Shown piece after piece: positions 1 to 9,507 of a stretch of 64,000 bases of DNA. The translations under genes were made by a program, and so were the position numbers. The stretch is from contig NZ_CP146069.1 in the NCBI RefSeq assembly GCF_037023735.1, forward strand, positions 1,157,501 to 1,221,500, written 5' to 3'. The DNA comes from Roseovarius sp. S88. GTDB lineage: Bacteria; Pseudomonadota; Alphaproteobacteria; Rhodobacterales; Rhodobacteraceae. Position 1 is the stretch's first letter, and each line of letters opens with the position of its first letter. Below the pieces are notes generated by a model that was given only the letters and a program-made list of their open reading frames with translations, was not told the origin of the DNA and searched no databases.

Positions 1-1
1 T

Positions 2-1681
2 AACGTTTATTCTCTTGGCTTTGTCTGTGTTGCTGCGACCGCGGTGGCAGGCGTTGACTACTACACCCAAAGCACCAAAGGCGGCTATGCCTTGGGTCAA
101 ATGCCGATAGATGCGTATTTTGCCTCTTATTCCGACCGAATGTCACAGGCAAGCGCAGACAAAGCTGCGGAAAAGGCTGAGAAAGAACGTCAGACTGCCT
201 GGAAGCGCGGAGCCCAGGAATATCTACCTGAAGCACCAGAAGGCTGGACACGCCGGTCTTTGACCGAAGGCGATAATGCATCTGTCATGCCGTACAAACC
301 TGCGTCTTCGAACAACAACGTTGGAGCGTCGCTTCTGGAAACGATGAATGCCCGTGAGCAACGTGCCGAGGATCGCAAACGCGCCGAACGCAGCTGGGTC
401 TATGAAAACGGCTCCGAAGCCATCTATGTCGAAGTAAAGCTCTATGAGCGTCCCAGCAGCAACTCAATGATCGGTTTGGTCGCCGCCACAATTGAAGGGA
501 TCAATTTCAACTTTGGCGAGTCTGAAAAAGGCTATGCAGTGATCGGCGGTGTGGGATATGTCGAGCAGTTCGGGATGGATGGCAAACGTCCCCACCATTT
601 CCGTGTGCTCAACGCGACGCTTGGCTTTGGGCACGAAGCGCAGATCATGGTACATGCTAATGCATCTACTGAGTCGACTCGCCAAATCCTTGCAAATATC
701 GACTATGACGGTCTGAACGCGCTCTTGCCTCAGCCCATGGCGACCGTCGGCAATGACGTGGTGCTGGACGAAGACCTGAGCGAAGTCGCCGTGGCAAAAC
801 AAATGCACGACCTTCGCTCTGAATTTCTGCAACTGCGCGCCACCGAGGCGCAGTATCGCATGGCCAATATGGATGCTACGGCGATGATAGTGAACACCTA
901 CACCCAAGGCTATGGCGGTGACGGGTTGCTCGATATCACAGGCGGCAAGCAAATGAACCTCAACTCCTTGATTGATGTCGGGTATCACACCGCCATTGCG
1001 GCCTTGATGGAAGGCAAATCAGCGACTGAGATTTCTGCCGAAGTGGGCAAACTTGTCAACGTAGCCGTCGCCTTTGCGGATGCTGAATCAGCAGCGCAAG
1101 CACAAGCCAACAAAGAACAAGCGCCGGAAATGTCGCCTGAGCTAGCCCGTGAGTTGGGCGGGTATAGCGAAAGCAACAATTCCACGGAAACTTTGTCGTC
1201 CCAGATTGCCGCTGCAACAGCTGGAATTACAGGCGATCAGGCCGCGACAGGCGGGGCACGGTCCCCGGGTGCCGTGATGATGGAAATCGACCAAGCAGCC
1301 TCTGACGCAGAGGAAGGTATGGTGTATTCCAAGTCCGTAGACCCTGCCGAGTTGGACGCCTTCATGGAAAAGCGTGGCTCGTCAGCGGCAGAAATGCGCA
1401 TGGGCTTTGCACTCGCGGCACGGGTTTTTGAGGGTCAGCACGGTCTGGCCGAAAACAGCTGCCGTTACGAAGGGGCGCGGTATCGTCTCGAATGCGATGC
1501 GACCAAGACAAATGAAGAGGTCAAAGGCATGGCCGCTCTCATTCAGCGCCTGACGGGGCAAAGCGAAGAGCCTGCGTTGAAACCGCAGGTGCAACAGCAA
1601 AGCGCGCCAAAGCCGTCACGTCTGAAGCTGTCCAATGGCTCAAACTCCGGCAGTGCTTGCGTCGGAAGCTTCTGCAACTAA
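2..1681 (+). CDS. Hypothetical membrane-anchored protein, 5' end outside the window
   Basis: The frame is open from base 2, so the start codon lies before the window. The GTG at 44 is only the first start-like codon inside it. The residues encoded by bases 2-43 (NVYSLGFVCVAATA) plus the next few are hydrophobic and look like the end of a signal anchor. Then follows a charged Ala/Lys/Glu-rich helix, a folded middle (around residues 120-230 of the visible part), a long Ala/Glu-rich region and a C-terminus ending SACVGSFCN with two cysteines. I do not recognise the family. The context gives no clue, because the next gene is a flavoprotein 144 bases downstream. It is most likely an inner-membrane protein with a periplasmic domain. 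Confidence 0.6.
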   Translation, partial: NVYSLGFVCVAATAVAGVDYYTQSTKGGYALGQMPIDAYFASYSDRMSQASADKAAEKAEKERQTAWKRGAQEYLPEAPEGWTRRSLTEGDNASVMPYKPASSNNNVGASLLETMNAREQRAEDRKRAERSWVYENGSEAIYVEVKLYERPSSNSMIGLVAATIEGINFNFGESEKGYAVIGGVGYVEQFGMDGKRPHHFRVLNATLGFGHEAQIMVHANASTESTRQILANIDYDGLNALLPQPMATVGNDVVLDEDLSEVAVAKQMHDLRSEFLQLRATEAQYRMANMDATAMIVNTYTQGYGGDGLLDITGGKQMNLNSLIDVGYHTAIAALMEGKSATEISAEVGKLVNVAVAFADAESAAQAQANKEQAPEMSPELARELGGYSESNNSTETLSSQIAAATAGITGDQAATGGARSPGAVMMEIDQAASDAEEGMVYSKSVDPAELDAFMEKRGSSAAEMRMGFALAARVFEGQHGLAENSCRYEGARYRLECDATKTNEEVKGMAALIQRLTGQSEEPALKPQVQQQSAPKPSRLKLSNGSNSGSACVGSFCN

Positions 1682-1825
1682 GGGATTTCACATGAATTCG
1701 TGACACGGCGTGCCCGTCACAGGCGCGTCGCGTCGCTTTTGCGCATCCTTGCGTCGGGTAGACCCGCCTTGCGAACGCAGGCGTGGTAAATATCCTGCCA
1801 GCAAGTCTGCAGGGAGTCGCGCTTC

Positions 1826-4328
1826 ATGAAAACCCAAGTCAAAGCCCTAGTCGTTGGTGGCGGTGCCGTTGGCACCTCGATTGCGTATCATCTGGCCAAA
1901 GCAGGCTGGGACGATGTGATGCTTTTGGAGCGCGACGAGTTGACATCGGGGTCAACTTGGCATGCCGCAGGGCTTTTGCCGCTTTTCAACATGTCCTATG
2001 CGACGACCCACATTCACAAATACTCCGTCGATTTCTACAAGACACTTGAGGAAGAAACCGGCTTGAATGCTGGTTTCGCGGTTGTGGGCAACCTGCGCAT
2101 GGCGCAAACCCAAGAGCGCATGGACGAGTACATGCTTTATGCGTCCACGGCTGAGACCTGCGATGTGGATTACGAGTGGCTGACACCGGATCAGATCAAG
2201 GAACGCTGGCCGCTCATTCGCACCGATGACCTCAAAGGTGCGATTTATCACACCGAAGATGGCTACATTAATCCCGCCGATGTCACGCAGGCTATGGCCA
2301 AAGGCGCACGTCAGCGCGGCGTGATGATTGAACGCAAATGGCAAGCCGATGCCTTTCACTGGAATGGCACCCATTGGGAAGTCACCTGCACCAAGATGGT
2401 CGAGCAGGGCGGCAACCTTGTGCCCTCTGACGAGCAGGTGGTGATCACTGCCGAACATGTGGTGACTGCAAGCGGCAACCACGCACAACGCACCGCCAAG
2501 ATGCTGGGCATCAAGATGCCGGCAATCCCGGTGGAGCATACATTTATCGTCATGGACAAAGACCCCGAGCTAGTCGAATGGCGCAAAACCAATCCCGAGC
2601 ACCCCGTGGTGCGCGACGCGGACTCGCAGTCCTATGCACGCGAAGAGCGGGGGCTGGATCCTGGGCATCTACGAGGTGGGTGCGCCTGCGCGGTTTGAAC
2701 ATGGTGTCCCCGACAGTTTCCGCGCCGATCTCTTTCCGCTCGATCTTGATCGGATTGCAGAACAATACATGGCGATGACCGAGCGCGTGCCGTCTTGCGC
2801 GGACTCAGGGCTGAAGGATGATTTCAACGGCCCCATCTGCTACACGCCGGATGGCAATCCACTGGTCGGTCCGGCCCCAGGCCTGCGCAACATGTGGCTG
2901 GCCGAGGGGTTCAGCTTTGGCATCACCGCCGCAGGCGGCACCGGCTATTACCTGGCGCAGATGATGGTCGAAGGCGAAGCCGAGATCGACATGGCCTCGC
3001 TTGACCCCAAGCGTTACTCGCAAAACTGGATGACCACCGAGTTTGCGGCGCGCAAGAACGAAGAGTGCTACAACCACGTCTACATCTTGCACCACCCGGA
3101 TGAAGAGCGTGAGGCCTGCCGTCCGTTGCGCACGGCCCCGGCCTATGATCGCCAGAAAGCACGCGGCGCACAGTTTGGCTGGGTCAACGGTTGGGAGCGT
3201 CCCAACTACTACGGGCCGTTGGATGCGCCAGCCAGCTTTGACCATGACAGCCGCTCATTCCGGCGTGGCGCATGGTGGCAATATGCAGTGGAAGAGGCGA
3301 AAGCCATCCGTGAAGGCGTGGGCCTGATCGACGCCACCGCCTTTACCAAGCACATTGTCAAAGGCCCCGGTGCGACAGCGTTCCTCGACTGGTTCACCTG
3401 TAACAAGCTGCCGCGCGTGGGGCGGATCAACCTGACCTACGCGCTCACCTCGCACGGCACAACGCGCACGGAATACACCATCGTGCGGCAGGCTGAGAAC
3501 GAATTTTACTGCGTTTCCGCAGGCGCTTGGACGGAATATGACGCCGATTTCCTGCGCAAGGCCGCCGAAGATAAGATGGGCGAGTTCGGCTACATCGAAA
3601 TTCAGGATGTGACAACGCAGTGGGGTGTCTTCGCCATCGCCGGTCCGAAGTCCCGAGATGTGTTGAACGAGGTGATCAAGGACGCCGATCCGGCCACGGC
3701 CCTTTCGAACAAGCGTTTCCCATGGCTTTCCGCCCGCCAGATCGAGCTTGGCATGTGCCCCGTGAATGCGATCCGCGTGGCCTATACAGGCGAGCTGGGC
3801 TGGGAGCTGCATCACCCCATCGAGATGCAGAACTACCTTTTCGATCTGCTCGAAGACGCGGGCAAAAAGCACGGCATGAAGCTGGTTGGCGCGCGAGCGC
3901 AAAACTGGCTGCGGCAGGAAAAATCCTATCGCGCATTTGGCACCGAACTGGGCCGCGATGCTACGCCGCTCGAGGCTGATCTGCCGCGCTTTGTTGACCT
4001 TGAAAAAGACTTCCACGGCAAGGCCAAGCTGGTGGAAACCGGTGTGCGCGTGAAGTGCTGTACGGTGCTGATTGACGGCCCGGACGATGCCGACCCTTGG
4101 GGCCGCGAAGCGCTTTACACCGACGACGGCACCCGCGTCGGTCGCCTGACCTCAGGCGGCTATTCCGTGCATTTCGGTAAGTCCATTGGCATGTGTTATG
4201 TGCCACCGGAACTGGCGGTGGAGGGCACAAAGCTGCGCGTCAAAATACAGGACAAGCTCTGGGATGCGGTTGTGACCTGTGACAGCCCGTATGACCCGAA
4301 GAACGAGGTCATCCGCAAAGACGGCTAA
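1826..4328 (+). pseudogene. Dimethylglycine/sarcosine dehydrogenase-like FAD-GcvT protein, split by a frameshift
   Basis: Two overlapping frames (1826-2698 and 2634-4328) together give one full-length protein of about 834 residues. The N-terminal part has a Rossmann FAD motif (VVGGGAVGTSIAYHLAKAG) and GSTWHAAGL, whose histidine is the covalent flavin site in dimethylglycine dehydrogenases. The second part completes the FAD domain (WILGIYEVGAPARFEHGVPD) and carries the GcvT folate-binding domain and its C-terminal barrel. Homology passes from one frame to the other at the run of five G at 2649-2653. The downstream frame is +1, so one base is extra or two are missing. The start at 1826 has a GGGAG ribosome site. 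The rest of the protein looks undamaged, which fits a recent mutation or a sequencing error. The reaction would be oxidative demethylation of dimethylglycine or a similar amine, passing C1 units to tetrahydrofolate. Confidence 0.85.
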
Positions 4329-4330
4329 AC

Positions 4331-4369
4331 GAAAAGCCCGCGTGCGGTGTGCGCGCGGGCTTCGTTTTT
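4331..4369 (+). terminator. Bidirectional intrinsic terminator
   Basis: A 9-base stem, AAGCCCGCG at 4334-4342 with CGCGGGCTT at 4354-4362, is followed by a T run at 4365-4369 and preceded by AAAA. It sits 3 bases after the flavoprotein stop and faces the convergent DUF937 gene, so it can serve both strands. Confidence 0.85.
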
Positions 4370-4386
4370 CCTGTCTCTAAGGCAGG

Positions 4387-4998
4387 TTACTTCATAAATT
4401 TCTCAAGAATGTCGTCCATAGGAGAGCCATCCCCATCGGCATCGAGCATTTGCAAGAGCGGCCCAAGACCACCGCCTTCGCTGTCCTTCGCGCCGCCCAT
4501 GAGACTTCCAACGAGGCCCATGATGCCGCCGCCTGCGCCTTCAGAGCTTCCCATCAGGCCAGCGGACATGCCGTCAATCGAAGCATCCGGCATGTTTTTC
4601 TGCAGCCCGCCCTGGATCATCGCTGCCAATGCTGGCAGGAATTGCGCCACGGTGCCAGCGTCAATACCGCTTCGCTGGGCGGCCTCCTGCGCCAGTCCGT
4701 CGGCTTCGGTCTTGCCGCCGAGCAGGTTTTGCAGAAAGTCCATCCCCTGCGCCTGACCACCCGCACTTGCCGCGGATTGTGCATCCTCGAAAAGCCCCGC
4801 CTGGCTTTCGCCACGAAACGCCTCCAGCACCTGCGCTGCGCCGCCTTTCTGCGCGCGTTGCTTGGCGGCCGAACCAATCGCCGGTGCCAGCATCTGTGTC
4901 AGGCTTTGAGCCTTTTCATCATCCAGCCCGAATTGTTGCGCCAGTTGCATCAATCCCTGGCCGCCCTGAGCCTGCTCCAATAATTTCAAAAGTGACAT
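4387..4998 (-). CDS. DUF937 family protein
   Basis: A 203-residue soluble protein that begins MSLLKLLEQAQGGQGLMQLA and contains the repeated Gln/Gly/Ala-rich helical pattern of DUF937 proteins (AQQFGLDDEKAQSLTQMLAP). A Gly-rich, Met-rich middle (GGIMGLVGSLMGGAKDSEGG) leads to a short acidic C-terminal segment, MLDADGDGSPMDDILEKF. That segment resembles an EF-hand-like calcium loop (DADGDGSPMDD), which is an inference only. No signal peptide is seen. The family has no established biochemical role. The gene stands alone between two convergent or unrelated units and ends just beyond the shared terminator. Confidence 0.75.
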   Translation of the reverse strand: MSLLKLLEQAQGGQGLMQLAQQFGLDDEKAQSLTQMLAPAIGSAAKQRAQKGGAAQVLEAFRGESQAGLFEDAQSAASAGGQAQGMDFLQNLLGGKTEADGLAQEAAQRSGIDAGTVAQFLPALAAMIQGGLQKNMPDASIDGMSAGLMGSSEGAGGGIMGLVGSLMGGAKDSEGGGLGPLLQMLDADGDGSPMDDILEKFMK

Positions 4999-5099
4999 TG
5001 CATCCCCTCAGTTAAAGAAATCTGAATACAAGGTCGGCGAAACACGCCCGTATTGTAAGGGGAATTCAGGATGCCTTGCCGCATAAGCGTTGGATTGCC

Positions 5100-5894
5100 T
5101 TAGCGCGCACGCGCTTTGAGCCATCGATTCCAAGTGGCGCGATTGCCGCCAAAAACATTGATATCCACATCCCCCTCAACACCCGGAACGCGGCCTGTGC
5201 CGGTGTATTGCCAGAAACTCCAACGCTGTCCGGGGTAAGTTTTGTCGAGCGTCTTGGCTGTGGACCGCAGCCAGAACTCTTCGTTGAGTCGGCCAATACC
5301 CGTGTCGCGATAAAACTCTATCGTGGTGTAGATGATCGGGCGCTGGCCGTAGTGGCGTTCGAGCATGTCCATGAACACCCTCGCCTGCCGCCTAACCTCG
5401 CGACCCGAGGGGCGTTTGGTGCAGGTGGGCGAAAATGGATTCCATTCCAGATCAAGCACCGGCGGAAGCGCACCCCGCCGCTTGGGTACATTGCGAATGA
5501 ACCACCGCGCCTGTACTTCGGGCGGCGTGCAGAAATAGTAGAAATGATATGCCCCGCGCGGCACACCTGCGCGCCCGGCCTTGCGCCAGTTTTCGTTGAA
5601 CCGTGGGTCCAAAAGGTCGCCGCCCTCGGTCGCTTTGATGAAGGCAAAGGATATGCCCGCCGCCTTCACGCGCCGCCAGTTGATGGCGTCCTGAAAGCGC
5701 GCAACATCAAGGCCATGGATGGCGTATCGTGATGGCGCGCGACCAGACCAGGATACAGGGTCGCTATCGCCGTATTTTAAGCCTTTGGGAGGGGTTGTAT
5801 CAGCGCTCGCCTGGTCTGTGGAGAAAGCGACTAAGGAAATGAAAAATATAGATAAAAAACATATTTTTAAAAGCCATGCTCGGCAAGAATTCAT
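5100..5894 (-). CDS. GH25 family lysozyme (N-acetylmuramidase), secreted
   Basis: A 264-residue protein with an N-terminal hydrophobic signal peptide of about 30 residues (LLKICFLSIFFISLVAFS, then ASAD). The mature part shows the GH25 signature: HGLDVARFQ near the start, FIKATEGGDLLDP, PPVLDLEWNP (the DxE acid pair) and WSFWQYTGTG near the end. Enzymes of this family cleave the beta-1,4 bond between N-acetylmuramic acid and N-acetylglucosamine in peptidoglycan. The start codon overlaps the stop of the upstream DUF938 gene by 4 bases, so the two are probably co-transcribed. The first 80 bases are unusually AT-rich compared with the rest. No phage genes surround it, so a housekeeping wall-remodelling role fits better than a phage lysin. 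Confidence 0.88.
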   Translation of the reverse strand: MNSCRAWLLKICFLSIFFISLVAFSTDQASADTTPPKGLKYGDSDPVSWSGRAPSRYAIHGLDVARFQDAINWRRVKAAGISFAFIKATEGGDLLDPRFNENWRKAGRAGVPRGAYHFYYFCTPPEVQARWFIRNVPKRRGALPPVLDLEWNPFSPTCTKRPSGREVRRQARVFMDMLERHYGQRPIIYTTIEFYRDTGIGRLNEEFWLRSTAKTLDKTYPGQRWSFWQYTGTGRVPGVEGDVDINVFGGNRATWNRWLKARAR

Positions 5895-6556
5895 CGCTGC
5901 TCCTTAGGCCTTTCGGTGACAAAGGCCAGATTGTTGGCCGGCATGTCTTCTATGGTATGAACCTGTAATCCGGCGGCTTTGACCCAAGCTACCACATCGG
6001 CGTCGTTCTTGTACCCAATCTCCGGGTCCTGCGCCTGCAAACTTGCGTGAAACCGCCGATCTCCTTCTGACGTCGCAGACCCGTCCCGTAGAAACGGACC
6101 ATAGAAGATGAATCTGCCTCCAGGCACCAAGGCCTGAGCGGCCTCGGAGATCAGAATGCGCGCTTTCGGCGTCGAAATAAGATGCAGCAGGTTTACAAGA
6201 AGTATGAGCGCAGTCTGCCTGTGATCCGCGTGCCAACCGGGCAGGGTGGCATCAAGGTGAACCGATGGTTCAATGTTGCCCAGGTGAGTCTCCCGCGCCC
6301 AAAGGTTGATACTTGCCAGCCGGTCTTTGGCCACATCAGTGGGGTGCCAGATAAGCCCCGGCGTAACGCGCGCAAATTGCGCTACATGCTGGCCCGTGCC
6401 GCTGGCTATTTCCAACGCATGCCCGTCTTGCGGCGCGTGTTTTTGAAGCAAAGCCGCGATGGCATCGGCGTTGCGCTCGGCAGCAGGAGCATGCATGCGC
6501 CCCTCTTCATCAGCATGCGCCACAGAGATGCGCGGTGGAGGCGGGGAGTCTGGCAT
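5891..6556 (-). CDS. DUF938 SAM-dependent methyltransferase-like protein
   Basis: A 221-residue protein with a class I SAM-binding motif, ALEIASGTGQHVAQFA, at about residues 47-62. It also has the DUF938 hallmarks: RMHAPAAERNADAI near the N-terminus, HPTDVAKDRLASI, and LVPGGRFIFYGPFLRDG in the second half. The methyl acceptor of this family is not known to me. It is translated with the downstream lysozyme gene (4-base overlap). The region upstream of its start is shared with the divergent Hint-domain gene. Confidence 0.82.
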   Translation of the reverse strand: MPDSPPPPRISVAHADEEGRMHAPAAERNADAIAALLQKHAPQDGHALEIASGTGQHVAQFARVTPGLIWHPTDVAKDRLASINLWARETHLGNIEPSVHLDATLPGWHADHRQTALILLVNLLHLISTPKARILISEAAQALVPGGRFIFYGPFLRDGSATSEGDRRFHASLQAQDPEIGYKNDADVVAWVKAAGLQVHTIEDMPANNLAFVTERPKEQR

Positions 6557-6726
6557 CAGAGACCTTCACGGTTGATTAAGAGCTTTGTGCCTATGCTAAA
6601 GCTTGTCGCAGCGTTGAAAAGTGGCGAAAACCCGGCTTTCGGCACAGGAATTCCCTACTTCGACCCCAAATGCGGCGCATTGACCTAGAATTCTCAACAA
6701 TAGCTGAGGACGAATGGGAGTTTCAC

Positions 6727-7368
6727 ATGGGCTATGTCGCTTCGATCACTGCACGGACAAAAACCAACCGTCGGTATCTGACCGGGATTTGTGGCGAGGC
6801 CAATGTGCGCACGCCGCTTGGTGGACGTCGCATCGAGATGCTCAATCCGGGCGACATGGTTGTGACGCGCAACAACGGCTTACAGCCTGTGCGCATGATC
6901 TGGAGCTGGACCGTGACCGCAGACGAGATGCGCGCGCACCCTGAACTTGCCCCAATCCGTCTCAAGACTCGCGCGATTGGTCCGATGATGCCTGGGCGCG
7001 ATCTGCGCATAGCCAGCGGTCACCGCGTTCTCATTCCCGGCTACCGCATTGCCGGATCAGAAGACAATCAAGGCTGCCTGATGCGTGTCGACGGAGTGGC
7101 GCATAACAGTGACAAGGCCTTTGCCGAGCGTACCGCAGAGGAAGTAACTTACTACAACGTGGTCTTTGATCAGCACGAAGTGATCACCGCCGAAGGGCTT
7201 CCGGTTGAATCTTTCCTACCATCTCCCAAGGCGCTTAACCTTCTGGATGTCTCGGCTCAGCAGGCGTTGAAAGAACTCTTCCCGGTTCTCAGCAGCCGAC
7301 GTTGTGCCTATCCTGGCCTGTCGGTGCCCGTCGCCCGCGCGAGTGCGTATCTGGCGCAGACGGCGTAA
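6727..7368 (+). CDS. Hint (hedgehog/intein-type) domain protein
   Basis: I chose the ATG at 6727 because GGGAG lies about 9 bases upstream. The frame is open back to 6670, but that segment looks like leader. The 213-residue product is almost entirely a Hint_2-type domain: a first-position cysteine in GICGEANVRTPLGG, RIEMLNPGDMVVTRNNGLQP, then RIASGHRVLI and VVFDQHEVITAEGLPVESF. Hint domains form the self-splicing fold of inteins and hedgehog proteins. In roseobacters they often occur at the ends of secreted repeat proteins, but here the domain stands alone with no visible partner. The C-terminal His-Asn pair of inteins is absent, so splicing is not expected. Function is unknown. Confidence 0.75.
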   Translation: MGYVASITARTKTNRRYLTGICGEANVRTPLGGRRIEMLNPGDMVVTRNNGLQPVRMIWSWTVTADEMRAHPELAPIRLKTRAIGPMMPGRDLRIASGHRVLIPGYRIAGSEDNQGCLMRVDGVAHNSDKAFAERTAEEVTYYNVVFDQHEVITAEGLPVESFLPSPKALNLLDVSAQQALKELFPVLSSRRCAYPGLSVPVARASAYLAQTA

Positions 7369-7381
7369 GGCCTCAACGCGC

Positions 7382-7415
7382 TAGACTTGGCCGAATAGAT
7401 GGCAGGCCAAGTCTA
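7382..7415. terminator. Hairpin between convergent genes
   Basis: A perfect 11-base inverted repeat, TAGACTTGGCC (7382-7392) and GGCCAAGTCTA (7405-7415), with a 12-base loop. It lies between the convergent Hint gene and the methyltransferase gene. There is no clean T run on either side, so its action as a terminator is inferred from position. Confidence 0.5.
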
Positions 7416-7434
7416 AATTCATATATTTACGCAG

Positions 7435-8250
7435 TTACAACGGCCGTTCAGATTTGCGGGCGGTCATAATGTAAGCCGTCGTCGGGAACAAGGCTTCTCC
7501 CGTATTTGCTTCATAGGGCGCGAGCCTTGCTTCGGCCTCTGAAAGTACCTTCTCGATTTTGTCTTCGCTCAAATTGATGCCAAACAGCGGTAGCCAACCG
7601 CGAAGTTCCGCTTCGACCATGGTTCTTGTGCTGGGAAACCGTGCCTCATTGGTTTTCGTCTCAAAGCGGATGTCGTGCAGCCCAGCCTGCGATACGAGGT
7701 CTGCGACCGCGTCTGGTTCTCCCAAACAAAAGGGCAACCTGACCGCGTGTCCTGCGGCGCTTGAGACTTGTTCATCCAGCAGAGCGGCAATATCGCCATA
7801 AATAGGGTTTTGATCGACGAAATGCCAAAGGGCCAGAGACAGGTAACCGCCTGGTTTCAAGGCGCGATGCATCTCTTCCAATGCCTTTACTTTGTCCTCA
7901 AAAAACATCAGCCCAAATTGAGAGAGCACGGCATCGAATGCGTTCGCATCCACCGGCAAATCTTCTGCGCGGCCCAACCTCCAGTCGATGCGGGATTCAA
8001 GCTCTTGCGCTGCGGCCAGCATGCCGGGTGCGGGATCGACAGCAACGACCTGTCCTTCTGGGCCTACATGGGCTAACGCATGCCTTGAAAGCACACCGGT
8101 CCCACATGCGACGTCCAAAACGTGTGCACCGGTTTGGATATCCACGCTATTCAGGATGTGACTGGGCCAAGCAGAAAAGAGCGCAGGAACAAACAAAGCT
8201 TCATACCCTCGGCCTGCCGCTAATTCTTCGGGTGTCACAGAAATTTTCAT
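7435..8250 (-). CDS. Class I SAM-dependent methyltransferase
   Basis: A 271-residue protein with the SAM-binding motif I HVLDVACGTGVLSRHAL (about residues 43-59), the acidic end of strand 2 (VVAVDPAPGMLAAA) and motif II/III DAVLSQFGLMFFEDK and ALKPGGYLSLALWH. The fold matches the UbiE/UbiG-like group, but nothing identifies the acceptor. It starts with ATG at 8250, 160 bases from the stop of the transporter gene behind it. It forms a single-gene unit convergent with the Hint gene. Confidence 0.8.
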   Translation of the reverse strand: MKISVTPEELAAGRGYEALFVPALFSAWPSHILNSVDIQTGAHVLDVACGTGVLSRHALAHVGPEGQVVAVDPAPGMLAAAQELESRIDWRLGRAEDLPVDANAFDAVLSQFGLMFFEDKVKALEEMHRALKPGGYLSLALWHFVDQNPIYGDIAALLDEQVSSAAGHAVRLPFCLGEPDAVADLVSQAGLHDIRFETKTNEARFPSTRTMVEAELRGWLPLFGINLSEDKIEKVLSEAEARLAPYEANTGEALFPTTAYIMTARKSERPL

Positions 8251-8352
8251 CAGTTTGGCTCTCCGGTGTCGAGTATCGTACCTGTTCGCCTGCCTCGAAC
8301 GTAGCAGATTTTGTGTCCAACCTGAATGTCAGATCCTACGTCCGGAAAAGAG

Positions 8353-8381
8353 CAAAAAAAGCCCCACGCGACCCGTGGGAC
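8353..8381 (-). terminator. Intrinsic terminator of the BMP transporter operon
   Basis: Read on the minus strand, a stem built on CCCACG/CGTGGG (plus strand 8363-8368 with 8374-8379) is followed by seven T (plus-strand A run 8354-8360). It lies about 30 bases downstream of the substrate-binding protein gene. Confidence 0.75.
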
Positions 8382-8409
8382 TTTCACAAGTGAAAAGCTG
8401 TATTTTGAC

Positions 8410-9480
8410 CTATTGCGGAATTTCCGCCGTCAGCCCCTCAACGTAAAAATCCATGCCCAAAAGCGTGCCGTCGTCGGCCACCTCGCCTTCGGCCAGCCAG
8501 GGTGTGCCGTCTTGCTTATTCAGAGGCCCGGTAAACGGGTGGTATTCACCAGACGCGATTGCGTCTTTCATCGCCAGTGCCTCGGCCTTGATATCTTCCG
8601 GCACAGCGTCGGAAATCTCGCCAATCTCGACCATGCCGGGCGCAATGCCGTCCCAGGTCTCAGTGCTTTCCCAGCTTCCATCAATCACCGCTTGCGTGCG
8701 CGCGACATAGTACGGCGCCCAGTTGTCGATGATCGAACTCACCCGTGGCAACGGCGCGTATTCGGACATGTCAGAGGCTTGACCAAAGGAAATCACACCG
8801 GCTTTTTCCGCCGCCGCCTGAGGCGCGGTGGAATCTGTGTGCTGCAGGATCACGTCTGCGCCCTGATCAATCAGAGCCGTGGCCGCGTCCGCCTCTTTTG
8901 GCGGATCAAACCATGTGTAAACCCAGATCACCTTGAACTCGACATCCGGGTTCACCGCCTTGGCGTGAATATAAGCTGCGTTGATCCCGCGAATGACCTC
9001 GGGGATGGGGAAGGACGCGATGTAGCCGATGACGTTCGACTTGGTCATCTTACCAGCGATGTGCCCCTGAATGGCGCGGCCTTCGTAAAAACGCGCGGAA
9101 TACACCGACACATTGTCGGCGGTCTTGAAACCAGTAGCGTGCTCAAATTTCACATCTGGAAATTTCGACGCCACGTTGATCGTGCTGTCCATATACCCAA
9201 ACGACGTGGTGAAGATCAGATCCGCCCCTTGCAAGGCCATCTGCGTGATTGCCCGCTCAGCATCGGCACCCTCGGGCACGCTTTCCTGATAAACGGTCTC
9301 AACCTTGTCGCCAAAATGCTCTTCTACGGCGAGACGCCCCTGATCATGTTCATAGGTCCAGCCGCCATCACCGATCGGGCCGACATAGATAAAGCCAACC
9401 TTTGTCTTGTCTTCGGCGACGGCCGCGCCAGCCATCCCAAGCGCCACAACAGCACTGGTAAGTATACGGGTTAAGGACAT
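8410..9480 (-). CDS. BMP family ABC transporter substrate-binding protein
   Basis: A 356-residue periplasmic protein with a signal peptide (ILTSAVVALGMAGAAVA, cleaved before EDK) and the Bmp/PnrA-like fold: KVGFIYVGPIGDGGWTYEHDQG at the start of the mature protein, ADLIFTTSFGYMDS, FEHATGFKTADNVSVY and VILQHTDSTAPQ. The family binds nucleosides or other purine-related compounds. There is no lipobox cysteine, as expected for a Gram-negative periplasmic protein. It is the last gene of the importer operon, downstream of the ATPase and the two permeases, and is followed by a terminator. The exact ligand cannot be read from sequence. Confidence 0.88.
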   Translation of the reverse strand: MSLTRILTSAVVALGMAGAAVAEDKTKVGFIYVGPIGDGGWTYEHDQGRLAVEEHFGDKVETVYQESVPEGADAERAITQMALQGADLIFTTSFGYMDSTINVASKFPDVKFEHATGFKTADNVSVYSARFYEGRAIQGHIAGKMTKSNVIGYIASFPIPEVIRGINAAYIHAKAVNPDVEFKVIWVYTWFDPPKEADAATALIDQGADVILQHTDSTAPQAAAEKAGVISFGQASDMSEYAPLPRVSSIIDNWAPYYVARTQAVIDGSWESTETWDGIAPGMVEIGEISDAVPEDIKAEALAMKDAIASGEYHPFTGPLNKQDGTPWLAEGEVADDGTLLGMDFYVEGLTAEIPQ

Positions 9481-9507
9481 GCAGATACTCCCTGTTTGAA
9501 TTGGCCC

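Noticed and set aside
5100-5894. Phage endolysin marking a prophage
   Set aside because: It has a Sec signal peptide and sits among chromosomal genes; no holin, capsid or integrase is present.
6727-7368. Intein inserted in a host gene
   Set aside because: No flanking extein sequence and no C-terminal His-Asn; the gene stands alone.
8326-9474. 382-codon open frame on the plus strand
   Set aside because: Opposite the BMP substrate-binding protein gene; arginine/histidine-rich shadow composition.
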